Under the pieces are notes generated by a model. It saw only the letters and a list, made by a program, of their open reading frames with translations. It was not told the origin of the DNA and searched no databases. The translations under genes were made by a program, and so were the position numbers. 64,000 nucleotides of DNA, taken from contig CAWBNB010000030.1 in assembly GCA_963789885.1 (NCBI GenBank), positions 1-64,000 of the forward strand. The letters are read 5' to 3'. Below, in pieces: positions 39,533 to 48,395 of this stretch (position 1 is its first letter; every line of letters begins with the position of its first letter). Origin of the DNA: DATEDA01 sp963789885 (GTDB lineage: Bacteria > Pseudomonadota > Gammaproteobacteria > Burkholderiales > SG8-39).

Positions 39533-41560
39533 GTGCTCAAACTCTTTCGCTATTCGTCGTTTATCGGTCTGATCGCGCTCGTCGCCGTCACGGTGGCGCT
39601 GTCGTGGTTCTACCGGCGGCTGGCTTTCGACGCTCTTGTCGAAACCGAGACGCGGGCGAACGTCGCGCTCACCAAGGCGTTCGCCAACTCGATCTGGCCG
39701 TCGTACGCCGCGTTCGTCGGCGAGGCCGGGAAGATCCCACCCGCCGAGCTGCCCAACCGGGACGAGATCCACCGGCTCGGGGGCGAGCTGAAGCTGCTTG
39801 CGCACGGCCTCGACGTCGTCAAGGTCAAGCTCTACGACACGAACGGGCTCACGGTCTTCTCGACCGATCCCCGCCAGATCGGCCAGGACAAGCGCACGAA
39901 CGGCGGCCTGGTCCGCGCTCTTGGCGGAGCGGCGGCGAGCGAGATCACGTTCCGCGACCATTTCGACGCCTGGGAGGGCGAGATCTCCGAGCGCAACATC
40001 ATCGCGACCTACGTTCCGGTCCGCATCCACGGCGCGGCGCCGGTCGTGGCGGTGATGGAGGTCTACTCGGACGTCACACCGCTGGTCGCGAAGCTGGAGC
40101 GCACGCAGATCCGGCTCGCGGCCGGCGCGATCGGCGCGCTGTCGCTCCTCTACGCGCTTCTGCTCTCGATTGCCGGCCGCTCCGACCGCATCCTGCGCGA
40201 GCGGGAAGCCGAGCGCATCGCGAACGAGGAGCGTGTCCGCTACCAGGCCTATCACGATCCGCTCACCGGGCTGCCCAACCGCGCGAGCTTCGCCGAGCAC
40301 CTGGAGCAGGCGATCCACCGCTCGAAGCGCTTCGGCTGGTCGCTCGGCCTGATGTTCCTCGACCTCGACCGCTTCAAGCGGGTGAACGACAGCCTCGGCC
40401 ACGAGTCCGGCGACGAGCTGCTGCGGGTGGCGGCGCGCCGCCTCCAGGGCTGCATCCGCGAGGCCGACATGCTGTTCCGCATGGGCGGGGACGAGTTCAC
40501 GGTGCTCCTCGAGAACGTGAAGGGCCCGGAGGAGGCGGCGGCGATCGCGGCGCGCATGAGCCAGGCGGTCGCCGAGCCGGTCGAGCTCAAGGACCACGAG
40601 CTCGCCGCCACCGTCAGCATCGGCATCGCGCTCTACCCGAAGGACGACGAGAGCGGCGAGCGGCTGGTGAAGAGCGCCGACACGGCGATGTACCGTGCGA
40701 AGGAGCTCGGCCGTAACCGCTACGCGTTCTTCACCCAGGAGATGAACGACCGCGTCGAGAACCAGCTTTTGCTCGAGGCCGGGCTGCAGCGCGCGGTCCG
40801 CAACGACGAGTTCGTCCTGCACTACCAGCCGCGGGTGTCGGCCGCGACGCGGCGCGTCGTCGGGGTCGAGGCGCTGCTCCGCTGGAAGCACCCCGAGCGG
40901 GGCCTCGTGTCCCCGGGCGAGTTCATCCCGCTGCTCGAGGAGTCGGGGCTCATCGTTCCGGTCGGCGCGAAGGTCATCGAAGCGGCCTGCCGCCAGAACA
41001 AGGCGTGGCAGGACGCCGGGCTGCCGCCGATGCGCGTGTCGGTCAACATCTCGTCGCGCCAGTTCCGCAGCGAGTCGCTCGACGAGACGATCCGCGAGGC
41101 CCTGCGCACGACCGGTCTCGGCGCCGAATGGCTCGAGATCGAGCTCACCGAGAGCCTGCTGGTCGAGAACAGCGAGCAGGCGGTCGCCGTCATGGAGCGG
41201 CTGAAGGCGATCGGGGTCGCGATCTCGATCGACGACTTCGGCACCGGCTACTCCTCGCTCGGGTACCTGAAGCGCTTCCCGATCGACTCGCTCAAGATCG
41301 ACCGCAGCTTCGTCAAGGACCTGCGGACCAGCGCCACCGACGCGGCGATCGTCGACGCCATTTCGGCGCTGGCGCACAGCCTGGGCCTCGGGCTCGTTGC
41401 CGAGGGCGTCGAGGAGGCGGGCCAGGCCGAGTTCCTGCGTGCACGCTACTGCACCGAGATGCAGGGCTATCTCTTCGGCCGCCCGGTGCCGCCGGAGGAG
41501 ATGGCGGACGCCGTGCGCCGGCTTGCGCCACCGCAGGAACGGCTCGTGCGCACCGCCTGA
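39533..41560 (+). CDS. membrane GGDEF-EAL protein
   Basis: The GTG at 39533 follows AAGGGGAAG and gives a first helix at once (SSFIGLIALVAVTVALSWFY). A periplasmic region of about 170 residues precedes the second helix (AAGAIGALSLLYALLLSIAG). The GGDEF domain starts at AYHDPLTGLPNRASF and has an intact signature, RMGGDEFTVLLE; the EAL domain has VGVEALLRWKHPERG, the metal-site ELTESLLVENSE and SIDDFGTGYSSLGYL with the KIDRSFVKDL loop. Both catalytic signatures are complete, so it could make or break cyclic di-GMP; which dominates cannot be told. About 675 residues. It lies 140 bp after the S41 peptidase gene and is one of two cyclic di-GMP genes within 10 kb. Confidence 0.9.
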   Translation: MLKLFRYSSFIGLIALVAVTVALSWFYRRLAFDALVETETRANVALTKAFANSIWPSYAAFVGEAGKIPPAELPNRDEIHRLGGELKLLAHGLDVVKVKLYDTNGLTVFSTDPRQIGQDKRTNGGLVRALGGAAASEITFRDHFDAWEGEISERNIIATYVPVRIHGAAPVVAVMEVYSDVTPLVAKLERTQIRLAAGAIGALSLLYALLLSIAGRSDRILREREAERIANEERVRYQAYHDPLTGLPNRASFAEHLEQAIHRSKRFGWSLGLMFLDLDRFKRVNDSLGHESGDELLRVAARRLQGCIREADMLFRMGGDEFTVLLENVKGPEEAAAIAARMSQAVAEPVELKDHELAATVSIGIALYPKDDESGERLVKSADTAMYRAKELGRNRYAFFTQEMNDRVENQLLLEAGLQRAVRNDEFVLHYQPRVSAATRRVVGVEALLRWKHPERGLVSPGEFIPLLEESGLIVPVGAKVIEAACRQNKAWQDAGLPPMRVSVNISSRQFRSESLDETIREALRTTGLGAEWLEIELTESLLVENSEQAVAVMERLKAIGVAISIDDFGTGYSSLGYLKRFPIDSLKIDRSFVKDLRTSATDAAIVDAISALAHSLGLGLVAEGVEEAGQAEFLRARYCTEMQGYLFGRPVPPEEMADAVRRLAPPQERLVRTA

Positions 41561-41593
41561 CCGGTCGCGCCGCCGCCGCTTCCTAGCGGCCTG

Positions 41594-42463
41594 CTACTTC
41601 CGCTCGACCACTTTCGCGAGCGCCGGGAAATACTCGGCGCCGAAGCCCGCGGCGATCGTCTTCTCCAGCAGTGCGCGCGCGTTCCCGGCGCCGCTCAGGG
41701 CGAGGCCGCACTCCGCCGCGAGCTCGAGCGCATAGCCGACGTCCTTCAGCATGTATGCGGTCGAGAACGCGCGCTCCGGAAACTCGCCGGGCAGCAGCGC
41801 CTTCATGCCGTGGTTGCGCAGCGCGAAGCTGTCGGCCGATCCCTTGGCGAGGACCTCGAACAGGACGCGGGGGTCGACGCCGCTCGCCTTCGCCACTGCG
41901 AGCGCCTCGGCGAGCGCCACGACGTTCTGCGCGAGGACCATGTTGTTCATCAGCTTCGCGAGCTGACCGGCGCCGGGGCCGCCGCAGTGGCTCACGTCGG
42001 AGCCCATGCACGCGAGAAGCGGCCGGATGTGCTCGAACGTGGCGGCGGGAGCGCCGACCATGATCGAGAGGGTGCCCTTCATCGCCGCCTCGCGCGTGCG
42101 CGCGACCGGCGCATCGGCGAACTCGATCCCGCGCGCCGCGCAGCGCGCGGCGAGATCCCGCGCGAGCCCGACCGGCGCGGTGCTGAGATCGACGATGCAG
42201 GCACCCCTGGGCAGGCGCGGCAGGAGCGTGCCGCAGACCGCCGCGACCTCGGGGCCGCCCGGCAGCGACAGGAATACGACTTCGGCTTCGCCTCCCAGCG
42301 TCTCGATCGACTGCGCCGCGCGGACGCCGTCGGCGGCAAGGCGCTTCAACGGCGCCGGATCGAGGTCGAGCGCGATGACCGGCGCCCCGCTCTTCGCCGC
42401 GAGGTTGCGGCACATCGGCTCGCCCATGACGCCGAGCCCGACGAATCCGAGCGGACCGGACAC
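41594..42463 (-). CDS. beta-hydroxyacid dehydrogenase (3-hydroxyisobutyrate/tartronate-semialdehyde reductase family)
   Basis: The N-terminal Rossmann motif GFVGLGVMGEPMCRNLAAKS, the substrate-binding block FADAPVARTREAAMKGTLSIMVG and catalytic Lys170 in GGPGAGQLAKLMNNM identify the family, which oxidises or reduces beta-hydroxyacids with NAD(P). Length is 289 residues, as usual. I chose the GTG at 42463 because AAGGA stands nine bases upstream; the TTG at 42472 directly abuts that site and would not be usable. It starts 12 bp after the Bug-receptor stop, so the pair is probably co-transcribed and the receptor may collect a hydroxyacid such as a branched or C3 acid. The exact substrate is unknown. 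Confidence 0.85.
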   Translation of the reverse strand: MSGPLGFVGLGVMGEPMCRNLAAKSGAPVIALDLDPAPLKRLAADGVRAAQSIETLGGEAEVVFLSLPGGPEVAAVCGTLLPRLPRGACIVDLSTAPVGLARDLAARCAARGIEFADAPVARTREAAMKGTLSIMVGAPAATFEHIRPLLACMGSDVSHCGGPGAGQLAKLMNNMVLAQNVVALAEALAVAKASGVDPRVLFEVLAKGSADSFALRNHGMKALLPGEFPERAFSTAYMLKDVGYALELAAECGLALSGAGNARALLEKTIAAGFGAEYFPALAKVVERK

Positions 42464-42475
42464 GCTGCCCAATCC

Positions 42476-43444
42476 TTAGTCGATCTTTGCGCCCGATTCC
42501 TTGACGAGGCGTGCCCAGAGCTTGGCATCCTCGGCGAGGAACGCGGCGAACTCCTCGGAGGAACGGGAGGCCGCGGTCTCGGTGCCCTCGCGGCCCAACA
42601 TCTGGCCTACCTCGGGCTGCGCGAGCGCTGCGGTGGTCGCCTCGAAGAGCCGCTTCACGATCTCCGGCGGCGTGCCGGCGGGCACGAAGAAGCCGTACCA
42701 GAAGGAGATCTCGTAGTCCGCCAGGCCGGCCTCCTCCATCCCCGGGAGCCCCGGCACCAGCGGCGAGCGCGACCGGCTGGTGACCGCAAGGCCGCGCAGG
42801 CGTCCGGCCTGCACCTGCGGCAGCACCGAGGGCGGCGTCGCGAACGTCACCTGGGTGTCGCCGGCGAGCACCGACTGCACCGCGAGCCCGCCGCTCTTGA
42901 ACGGTACGTGCACCATTTCGACGCCGGCGACGCGGTTGAAGAGCACCGCGGCGAGATGCGGCGCCGAGCCGTTGCCCGACGACGCGAAGTTGAGCTTGCC
43001 GGGCGACTTCTTCGCGAGGTCGATCAGCTCGCGGACCGAGCTCACGCCGAGCGACGGATGCACGGCGAGCAGCAGCGGCGACGCGCTGACCTTGCTGATC
43101 GGCACGAGATCGGTTTCGGGCTTGTAGCCGATCTTCGGGTTCATCGCCGGGTTCACCGAGATGCTGCTCGGGCTGGCGATCAGCATCGTGTAGCCGTCGG
43201 GCGCAGCCTTGGCGACCATCTGGGCGGCGATGCTCGACCCGGCGCCCGGACGGTTGTCGATGATGATCGGCTGGCCGAGCGCGCGGGCGAGGGGATCGGC
43301 CATCGCCCGCGCCACGAAGTCGGCGGCGCCGCCGGGCGCGAAGCCCACGACGAGGTGGACCGGCTTCGACGGGTACGCCTGGCCGTGCGCGAGCCCCGCG
43401 GCAAGTGCAGCGGCGAGCGCGACGAATATCCTCGAAGCTGGCAT
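42476..43444 (-). CDS. Bug-family periplasmic solute receptor
   Basis: A signal peptide (MPASRIFVALAAALAAGLAHGQ) leads into AYPSKPVHLVVGFAPGGAAD, then DNRPGAGSSIAAQMVAKAAP, DGYTMLIASPSSIS, LNFASSGNGSAPHLAAVLFN, MVHVPFKSGGLAVQSVLAG and a C-terminal helix. It is a complete 322-residue TctC/Bug receptor with GGAGGG just before the ATG at 43444. No TctA or TctB genes are close. It is followed on the same strand by a beta-hydroxyacid dehydrogenase gene, and preceded 15 bp upstream by a periplasmic-protein gene, so three genes may form one transcript. Confidence 0.88.
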   Translation of the reverse strand: MPASRIFVALAAALAAGLAHGQAYPSKPVHLVVGFAPGGAADFVARAMADPLARALGQPIIIDNRPGAGSSIAAQMVAKAAPDGYTMLIASPSSISVNPAMNPKIGYKPETDLVPISKVSASPLLLAVHPSLGVSSVRELIDLAKKSPGKLNFASSGNGSAPHLAAVLFNRVAGVEMVHVPFKSGGLAVQSVLAGDTQVTFATPPSVLPQVQAGRLRGLAVTSRSRSPLVPGLPGMEEAGLADYEISFWYGFFVPAGTPPEIVKRLFEATTAALAQPEVGQMLGREGTETAASRSSEEFAAFLAEDAKLWARLVKESGAKID

Positions 43445-43459
43445 CTCCCTCCGGTGCGG

Positions 43460-44050
43460 CTACTGCGGCGGCTTGACGCCGTCCTTGCTGACCTGGACGC
43501 GCAACGCCGTCATCTTACCGTCCGGGAAGGCCTGCGCGGCGATGAAGACGTACTCGCCGACGACGAGGTCGGCGCGGCTGCCGGGCGCCGCGCGCACGAG
43601 CGGAATGCCCTCGGGCACCGCGATCTTCTGCTCCCCGTCCTTGTACTTCAGCGTGAGCTCGCGCTTGCCGGCGGCGGCGACGGCGGCCTCGACGTTCGCG
43701 TTCGTCATCGTCGAGTTCGGTAGCAGGTCCCAGGGCCCGTAACCGGTCGGGATGTTGGGCGGCAGGTAATGCACTTCCACCGCCGACAGGCCGCCATCGG
43801 GCCGCTGCGTCGCAGTCACGCCGACGCGGTCGCCATGCTTGATGTCCTCGAACTTGATCGCCTTGGCCACCGCGACAGTGGCGTTGTCGGCGAGCTGGAG
43901 CTTGAGGTCCTGGCCCTCCCGGGACTTCACCGAAAGCATGTTGCCGTCCACGGCGGTGATGGTGCCGCGCACGCGCATCGCGGTCTGGGCGTCGGCAGCG
44001 CTCGCAAGCAGGATCGCGGCGGAGAACAGGGAAATCTTGACCGGATTCAT
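43460..44050 (-). CDS. exported DUF5666-like periplasmic protein
   Basis: The ATG at 44050 follows AGGAGGAAAG and encodes a signal peptide (MNPVKISLFSAAILLASAADA) and about 175 mature residues. The mature part begins MRVRGTITAVDGNMLSVKSR, with DLKLQLADNATVAVAKAIKFEDI and KHGDRVGVTATQRPDGGLSAV, a small beta-barrel/OB-like pattern seen in DUF5666 proteins; the second half (GKRELTLKYKDGEQKIAV; DLVVGEYVFIAAQAFPDGK) repeats the same pattern, so it is probably two such domains. No enzyme motif or lipobox. The role is unknown; its position 15 bp before a Bug-receptor gene may be coincidental. Confidence 0.7.
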   Translation of the reverse strand: MNPVKISLFSAAILLASAADAQTAMRVRGTITAVDGNMLSVKSREGQDLKLQLADNATVAVAKAIKFEDIKHGDRVGVTATQRPDGGLSAVEVHYLPPNIPTGYGPWDLLPNSTMTNANVEAAVAAAGKRELTLKYKDGEQKIAVPEGIPLVRAAPGSRADLVVGEYVFIAAQAFPDGKMTALRVQVSKDGVKPPQ

Positions 44051-44137
44051 CTTTCCTCCTGAGGTTGTCGGGTAGGGCCGTCGCGGCCGCTTTCCCGCAA
44101 ACACCGTTCTTAGCGCCCGCATTCCGGGGCCGGGGGG

Positions 44138-45148
44138 TCAGAGCGGCCCGAGCGGGGGCTCGTCCATCAGCGCCACCTGCTCGCGAAGCTCCAGGATGCG
44201 GTCCTGCCAGTAACGCTGCGTGTTGAACCACGGGAACGCGGCCGGGAACGCCGGATCGTCCCAGCGCCGGGCGAGCCACGCCGAATAGTGGATGAGGCGC
44301 AGCGTGCGCAGCGCCTCGACGAGCGCGAGCTCGCGGCGGTCGAATTCGCAGAAATCCTCGTAGCCCGCCAGCGCGTCCGAGAGTGCCCGCGTCATGTCCG
44401 AACGATCGCCCGAGAGCAGCATCCAGAGATCCTGCATCGCCGGGCCCATGCGCGCGTCGTCGAGGTCGACGAAATGCGGTCCCGCATCGGTCCACAGGAT
44501 GTTCCCGGAATGGCAGTCGCCGTGGAGCCGGATCGAGCGCACGTCACCGGCGCGGTCGTAGCAGCGGCGCATGCCGTCGAGCGCGAGGTCGACGACGCTC
44601 TTCCATGCCGCCAGCAGGTCACCGGGAATGGCGCCGTGCTCGAGCAGCCAGTCCCGCGACTCGACGCCGAAGCTCGCGATGTCGAGCGTGGGCCGGACCG
44701 CGAACGGCTTCACCGCGCCGACCGCGTGGATACGCCCGATGAAGCGCCCGATCCACTCGAGCGTGTCGGGATTGTCGAGCTCCGGCATCCGGCCGCCGCG
44801 GCGCGGATACACCGCGAAGCGGAACCCTCCGGACTCGTGGAGCGTCTTGCCGCCGAACGGGAGCGGCGCGACCACCGGGATCTCACGCTCCGCGAGCTCG
44901 AGCGCGAAGGCGTGCTCCTCGAGGATCTGGGCGTCGGTCCAGCGCGCCGGGCGGTAGAACTTGGCCACCACCATGGGCGACGGGGCCCCCTCCCCCGCCG
45001 CGGGAGCCGCATCCTCCACGTAGACCTGGTAGACGCGGTTCTCGTAGCTGTTGAGCGCGAGCAGGCGCCCGTCGCCGCGCACGCCCGCGGACTCGAGCGC
45101 GTCGAGCACCGCATCCGGCGTGAGGCTCGAATAGGGATGCCCGCTCAT
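44138..45148 (-). CDS. srkA: SrkA/YihE-like stress-response protein kinase
   Basis: The 336-residue product has an aminoglycoside-phosphotransferase/kinase fold: LALNSYENRVYQVYVED at the nucleotide-binding lobe, VVAKFYRPARWTDAQILEEH with the ATP-contacting lysine, catalytic loop RLHGDCHSGNILW, and metal-binding HFVDLDDARMGPAMQDLWML. These match E. coli YihE (SrkA), a cytosolic Ser/Thr kinase that protects cells under stress. No DsbA gene, its usual enterobacterial partner, is present. The ATG at 45148 overlaps the stop of the MFS gene (ATGA), so the two are translationally coupled. Confidence 0.88.
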   Translation of the reverse strand: MSGHPYSSLTPDAVLDALESAGVRGDGRLLALNSYENRVYQVYVEDAAPAAGEGAPSPMVVAKFYRPARWTDAQILEEHAFALELAEREIPVVAPLPFGGKTLHESGGFRFAVYPRRGGRMPELDNPDTLEWIGRFIGRIHAVGAVKPFAVRPTLDIASFGVESRDWLLEHGAIPGDLLAAWKSVVDLALDGMRRCYDRAGDVRSIRLHGDCHSGNILWTDAGPHFVDLDDARMGPAMQDLWMLLSGDRSDMTRALSDALAGYEDFCEFDRRELALVEALRTLRLIHYSAWLARRWDDPAFPAAFPWFNTQRYWQDRILELREQVALMDEPPLGPL

Positions 45149-46308
45149 CGCCGTCCCAGCAGATACAGCGCGAGCGCCAACGCCGAGGCGACGACGCCGA
45201 CCGCGCACACGCCGAGCCACCCGAAACGGCTCCACGCGAGGCTCGCGAGGAATGCGCCGGTCGCGTAGCCGCCCCAGTTGTGGACCGAGAACACGGTGTT
45301 CGAGCGGCTGCGCGTCTGGGGGTCGACGCCGGTGACGAAGGCCTGGTTCGCGACCATCGCCGCGCGCAGACCCGAGTCGAGCAGTACCGCACCGGCGACG
45401 ATCGCTCCGATCGTGAGCACGCCGAAGCCGAACACGAAGTAGGCTGCCATCACCAGCGCGATGCCGGTCGTGACGACCGGGCGCACGCCCCTGAGGTCCA
45501 TCCAGCGCCCGGCCGGCCGTGCGACGAGGATGCCGGCCGCGCCGGGAATCCCGATCAGGCCCGCCGCCACCGGGCCGAGACCGTGCACCGCCGCGATCAT
45601 CAGCGCGAGCGTCGCCCAGAAGCCGCCGTAGCAGGTGCCGAGCAGGTACTGCACGCCGGACGCGCGGCGGAGGTCCGTGCGGGTCCGCAGGAGCTCGACC
45701 AGCGAGCGCATGAGGCTGCCGTATGCGAGCCGCGTTTTCGGCGGCACGCTCGGACAGCGCGCGAACATCGCGACCGCCATCGCGATCAGCATCGCCGCGG
45801 AGATCGCGTACATCCAGCGCCAGCCGAGGTGCGCCGTCACGAAGCCGCCGCCGATGCGGCCGAAGAGGATGCCGAGGAAGAGCCCCGAGAGCACGGTGCC
45901 GACCGCGCGCCCGCGCTCGCCCGGCGCCGCGAGCTCCGAGACGAGCGGCACGACGTCCTGCGAGAGGCTCGCACCGACCCCGGCGACGAGCCCCGCCGCC
46001 ACCAGGAGCGGCAGGGACGGCGCCGCGCCCATCGCGATCATCGCGAGGATCAGGCACGCGAGCTTGGCGAGGATCAGCCGGCGCTTGTCGAAGCTGTCGC
46101 CGAGCGGCGAGAGGAACAGCGTGCCCGACAGGAACCCGGCGAACGACAGCGTCGGCACCCAGCCGACCTCGGCCGCGGTCGCGCCGAACTCGCGCGCGAG
46201 CTCGGGGAGCATCGGCGTCTGGAAATGGATCGTGCCCGCGGTGGCGAACATGAACACCGTGAGCAGGACCATCAGGCCGCGGGAGCTCCGCGGACCGGGT
46301 TCGTTCAC
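45145..46308 (-). CDS. MFS transporter
   Basis: The 387-residue product from the GTG at 46308 has twelve predicted helices and the motif LSPLGDSFDKRRLILAK between helices two and three, the conserved MFS loop (GxLxDxxGRR type). GASLSQDVVPLVSELAAPGERGRAVGT and RIGGGFVTAHLGWRWMYAIS in helices four to six resemble YgaY/YnfM-like proteins. Substrate unknown. The stop overlaps the start of the SrkA-like kinase gene in an ATGA, which suggests linked expression in a stress response, although the functional tie is only positional. Confidence 0.85.
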   Translation of the reverse strand: MNEPGPRSSRGLMVLLTVFMFATAGTIHFQTPMLPELAREFGATAAEVGWVPTLSFAGFLSGTLFLSPLGDSFDKRRLILAKLACLILAMIAMGAAPSLPLLVAAGLVAGVGASLSQDVVPLVSELAAPGERGRAVGTVLSGLFLGILFGRIGGGFVTAHLGWRWMYAISAAMLIAMAVAMFARCPSVPPKTRLAYGSLMRSLVELLRTRTDLRRASGVQYLLGTCYGGFWATLALMIAAVHGLGPVAAGLIGIPGAAGILVARPAGRWMDLRGVRPVVTTGIALVMAAYFVFGFGVLTIGAIVAGAVLLDSGLRAAMVANQAFVTGVDPQTRSRSNTVFSVHNWGGYATGAFLASLAWSRFGWLGVCAVGVVASALALALYLLGRR

Positions 46309-46340
46309 CCCGAAGACCCCCTTTGACGAGGGGGCGTAGC

Positions 46341-46607
46341 TTACCGCCGCCGCGGCCCGCGGCTCGGCATCGTGCGCGCCTCGTTCACGCGCAACGGGCG
46401 GCCGTGCAGCTCTTTGCCGTTCAGCCCGGCGATCGCCGCGAGCGAATGCTGCTTGCCGGGCATCTCGACGAAGCCGAATCCCTTCGACGTGCCGGTGAAG
46501 AGCTCCCGCTTCACTTCAGCCGATTTCACCTCGCCGAACGACTTGAACAGCGCGAGGAGCTCGTCCTCGGTTGCCTCCGGCGCCAGGTTGCCTACGAAGA
46601 TGTCCAT
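46341..46607 (-). CDS. small RNA-recognition-motif protein
   Basis: The 88-residue product is one RRM domain: RNP2 is MDIFVGNLAPE and RNP1 is SKGFGFVEMP, followed by a basic tail (MPSRGPRRR). GAGGAG precedes the ATG at 46607. Such stand-alone RRM proteins are known from cyanobacteria and proteobacteria and often respond to cold. It lies 52 bp downstream of an RhlE-type helicase gene on the same strand, which fits a cold-shock or RNA-remodelling unit. The upstream leader contains a (TG/TGCGTG) alternating stretch (46624-46638) that would be AC-rich and unstructured in the mRNA. Confidence 0.85.
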   Translation of the reverse strand: MDIFVGNLAPEATEDELLALFKSFGEVKSAEVKRELFTGTSKGFGFVEMPGKQHSLAAIAGLNGKELHGRPLRVNEARTMPSRGPRRR

Positions 46608-46659
46608 CTCGGGCTCCTCTTTTATGTGTGTGTGCGTGTGAAAAGGATGCTGCAGTAGC

Positions 46660-48123
46660 TCAGCCCGCCCGGCGAGGCGTGCCACGAAGCAGTGCCGGGA
46701 CGTGCGGCTCGGCGCGGGCCTGCGCGGCCGGTCGCGCCGGAGCGGCAGCGTGCGCCGGCGTGGCAGAGTGCGCCGGCGTGGCAGCACGAACCGGAGCGGC
46801 GGCGTGCGCGGCGCCGATGGGGCGCATCTGCGGGGCGTGACGAGGCGCCGCGTGCGCGTTGCTGCGGCCGCGCTGCGCGTCCGCGGCGGCATGGTTGCGC
46901 CGTTCGCGCCCGTCTTGCGGCCTGCGGCCCGGCTGCTCGCGCCGCGCGGGCGGCGTCTGTGGCGGCGACGCGGTGCCCGGTTCGAAGCCGGGAACGCCTT
47001 CGCGCACGAGCTTCCGCTTCAGCAGCTTCTCGATGTCCGCGAGCAGCCCGTTCTCCTCGGGCGCCACGAGCGAGATCGCCTCGCCCGTGCTGCCCGCGCG
47101 GCCGGTGCGGCCGATGCGGTGCACGTAGTCCTCGGGGACGTGTGGCAGCTCGTAGTTGACCACGTGCGGGAGCTCCTCGATATCGAGGCCGCGGGAGGCG
47201 AGGTCGGTCGCGACGAGCACGCGCACCGAGCCGTCCTTGAAGCCCGCAAGCGCCTTGGTGCGCGCGCCCTGGCTCTTGTTGCCGTGAATCGCCGTCGCTT
47301 CGACGCCGTCCTTGCAGAGCTGCTCCGCGAGGCGGTTCGCGCCGTGCTTGGTGCGCGTGAAGACGAGGACCTGGTGCCAGTCGCCGGTGAGCACGAGATG
47401 CGCGAGCAGCGCGCGCTTGTGGCTCTGCGCGACCGGATGGACGCGCTGCGCGACGAGCTCGGATTCGGCGTTTCGCCGCGCGACCTGCACCTGCGCCGGG
47501 TCGTGCAACAGCGACTCGGCGAGCTCGCGGATCTCGTCCGAGAAGGTGGCCGAGAAGAGGAGGTTCTGCCGCTGCTTGGGCAGCACCGCGAGGATGCGGC
47601 GGATGTCGCGGATGAAGCCCATGTCGAGCATCCGGTCGGCCTCGTCGAGGACGAGGATCTGAACGTGGCGCAGGTCGACCGTCTTCTGCTGCATGTGGTC
47701 GAGGAGGCGCCCGGGTGTCGCGACGAGGATGTCGACGCCGCGCCGAAGCGCGTCGATCTGCGGGTTGATGCCGACGCCGCCGTAGACGAGCGTCGACCGC
47801 AGCGGCATGTGCTTGCCGTAGGTGCGGACGCTCTCCTCGACCTGCGCCGCCAGCTCGCGCGTCGGCGTGATGATCAGCGCGCGGATCGGGTGCTTCGCGG
47901 GCGACGGGCTCGCGTTCCCGTGTGCTGCGAGCCGCTGCAACAGCGGCAGGGTGAAGCCGGCGGTCTTGCCCGTGCCCGTCTGGGCGCCGGCGAGGACGTC
48001 GCGGCCTGCGAGGATGAACGGAATCGCCTGCGCCTGGACGGGCGTGGGCTCGGTATAGCCTTCGCCGGTGACGGCGCGAACGAGCTCGGGTGCGAGGCCG
48101 AGCCTCGCGAATGAATCGGACAA
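46660..48123 (-). CDS. rhlE: DEAD-box RNA helicase (RhlE type)
   Basis: All core motifs are visible in order: the Q motif (GYTEPTPVQAQAIP), AGAQTGTGKTAGFTLPLLQR (Walker A), PTRELAAQV, VATPGRLLDHM, VLDEADRMLD (DEAD), LLFSATFS (SAT), VLVATDLASRGLDIEELPHV and HRIGRTGRAGSTG. The C-terminal 110 residues are low complexity, first basic and glutamine-rich (RREQPGRRPQDGRERRNHAA), then repeats of the form A-T/A-P-A-H, an RNA-binding tail. The start is TTG at 48123, seven bases after AGGAG; no better start is present. It unwinds RNA in ribosome assembly or degradation. Paired with the RRM protein gene downstream. Confidence 0.9.
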   Translation of the reverse strand: MSDSFARLGLAPELVRAVTGEGYTEPTPVQAQAIPFILAGRDVLAGAQTGTGKTAGFTLPLLQRLAAHGNASPSPAKHPIRALIITPTRELAAQVEESVRTYGKHMPLRSTLVYGGVGINPQIDALRRGVDILVATPGRLLDHMQQKTVDLRHVQILVLDEADRMLDMGFIRDIRRILAVLPKQRQNLLFSATFSDEIRELAESLLHDPAQVQVARRNAESELVAQRVHPVAQSHKRALLAHLVLTGDWHQVLVFTRTKHGANRLAEQLCKDGVEATAIHGNKSQGARTKALAGFKDGSVRVLVATDLASRGLDIEELPHVVNYELPHVPEDYVHRIGRTGRAGSTGEAISLVAPEENGLLADIEKLLKRKLVREGVPGFEPGTASPPQTPPARREQPGRRPQDGRERRNHAAADAQRGRSNAHAAPRHAPQMRPIGAAHAAAPVRAATPAHSATPAHAAAPARPAAQARAEPHVPALLRGTPRRAG

Positions 48124-48395
48124 AACAAATCTCCTGGATCGGCCTGCTGCGGCTTCACGCCTCAGAACCGGTTCAGGCAGACGGCACTAGCTGATTGAGG
48201 GTTTCGAGGGAGTTCGAGAACCCGGTGACAAGCGGTGAAAAACCGGGGCAACAACCGCGAATGGACCGGAACGCCGACCGGATGAGGCATTCCTGAAATC
48301 TGCCGCGCACTATACAGGGTTTAGGGTCCGGGGTCGAGCCACGTTAACATTCCGGCCGCGCAGACTTCTCATCCCGACGACACGGCCACTTCGAC
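48124..48395. other. 272-bp intergenic region between divergent rhlE and ThDP-enzyme genes
   Basis: No coding sequence is apparent. The region holds a 10-bp palindrome GAACCGGTTC (48165-48174) in the rhlE leader, an imperfect stem formed by GGGTT and AACCC around 48198-48222, and on the minus strand a TATAGT hexamer (complement of 48309-48314) that could be the rhlE -10, which would give a leader of about 180 bases. Long structured leaders are common for cold-regulated helicase genes; here this is inference. Confidence 0.35.
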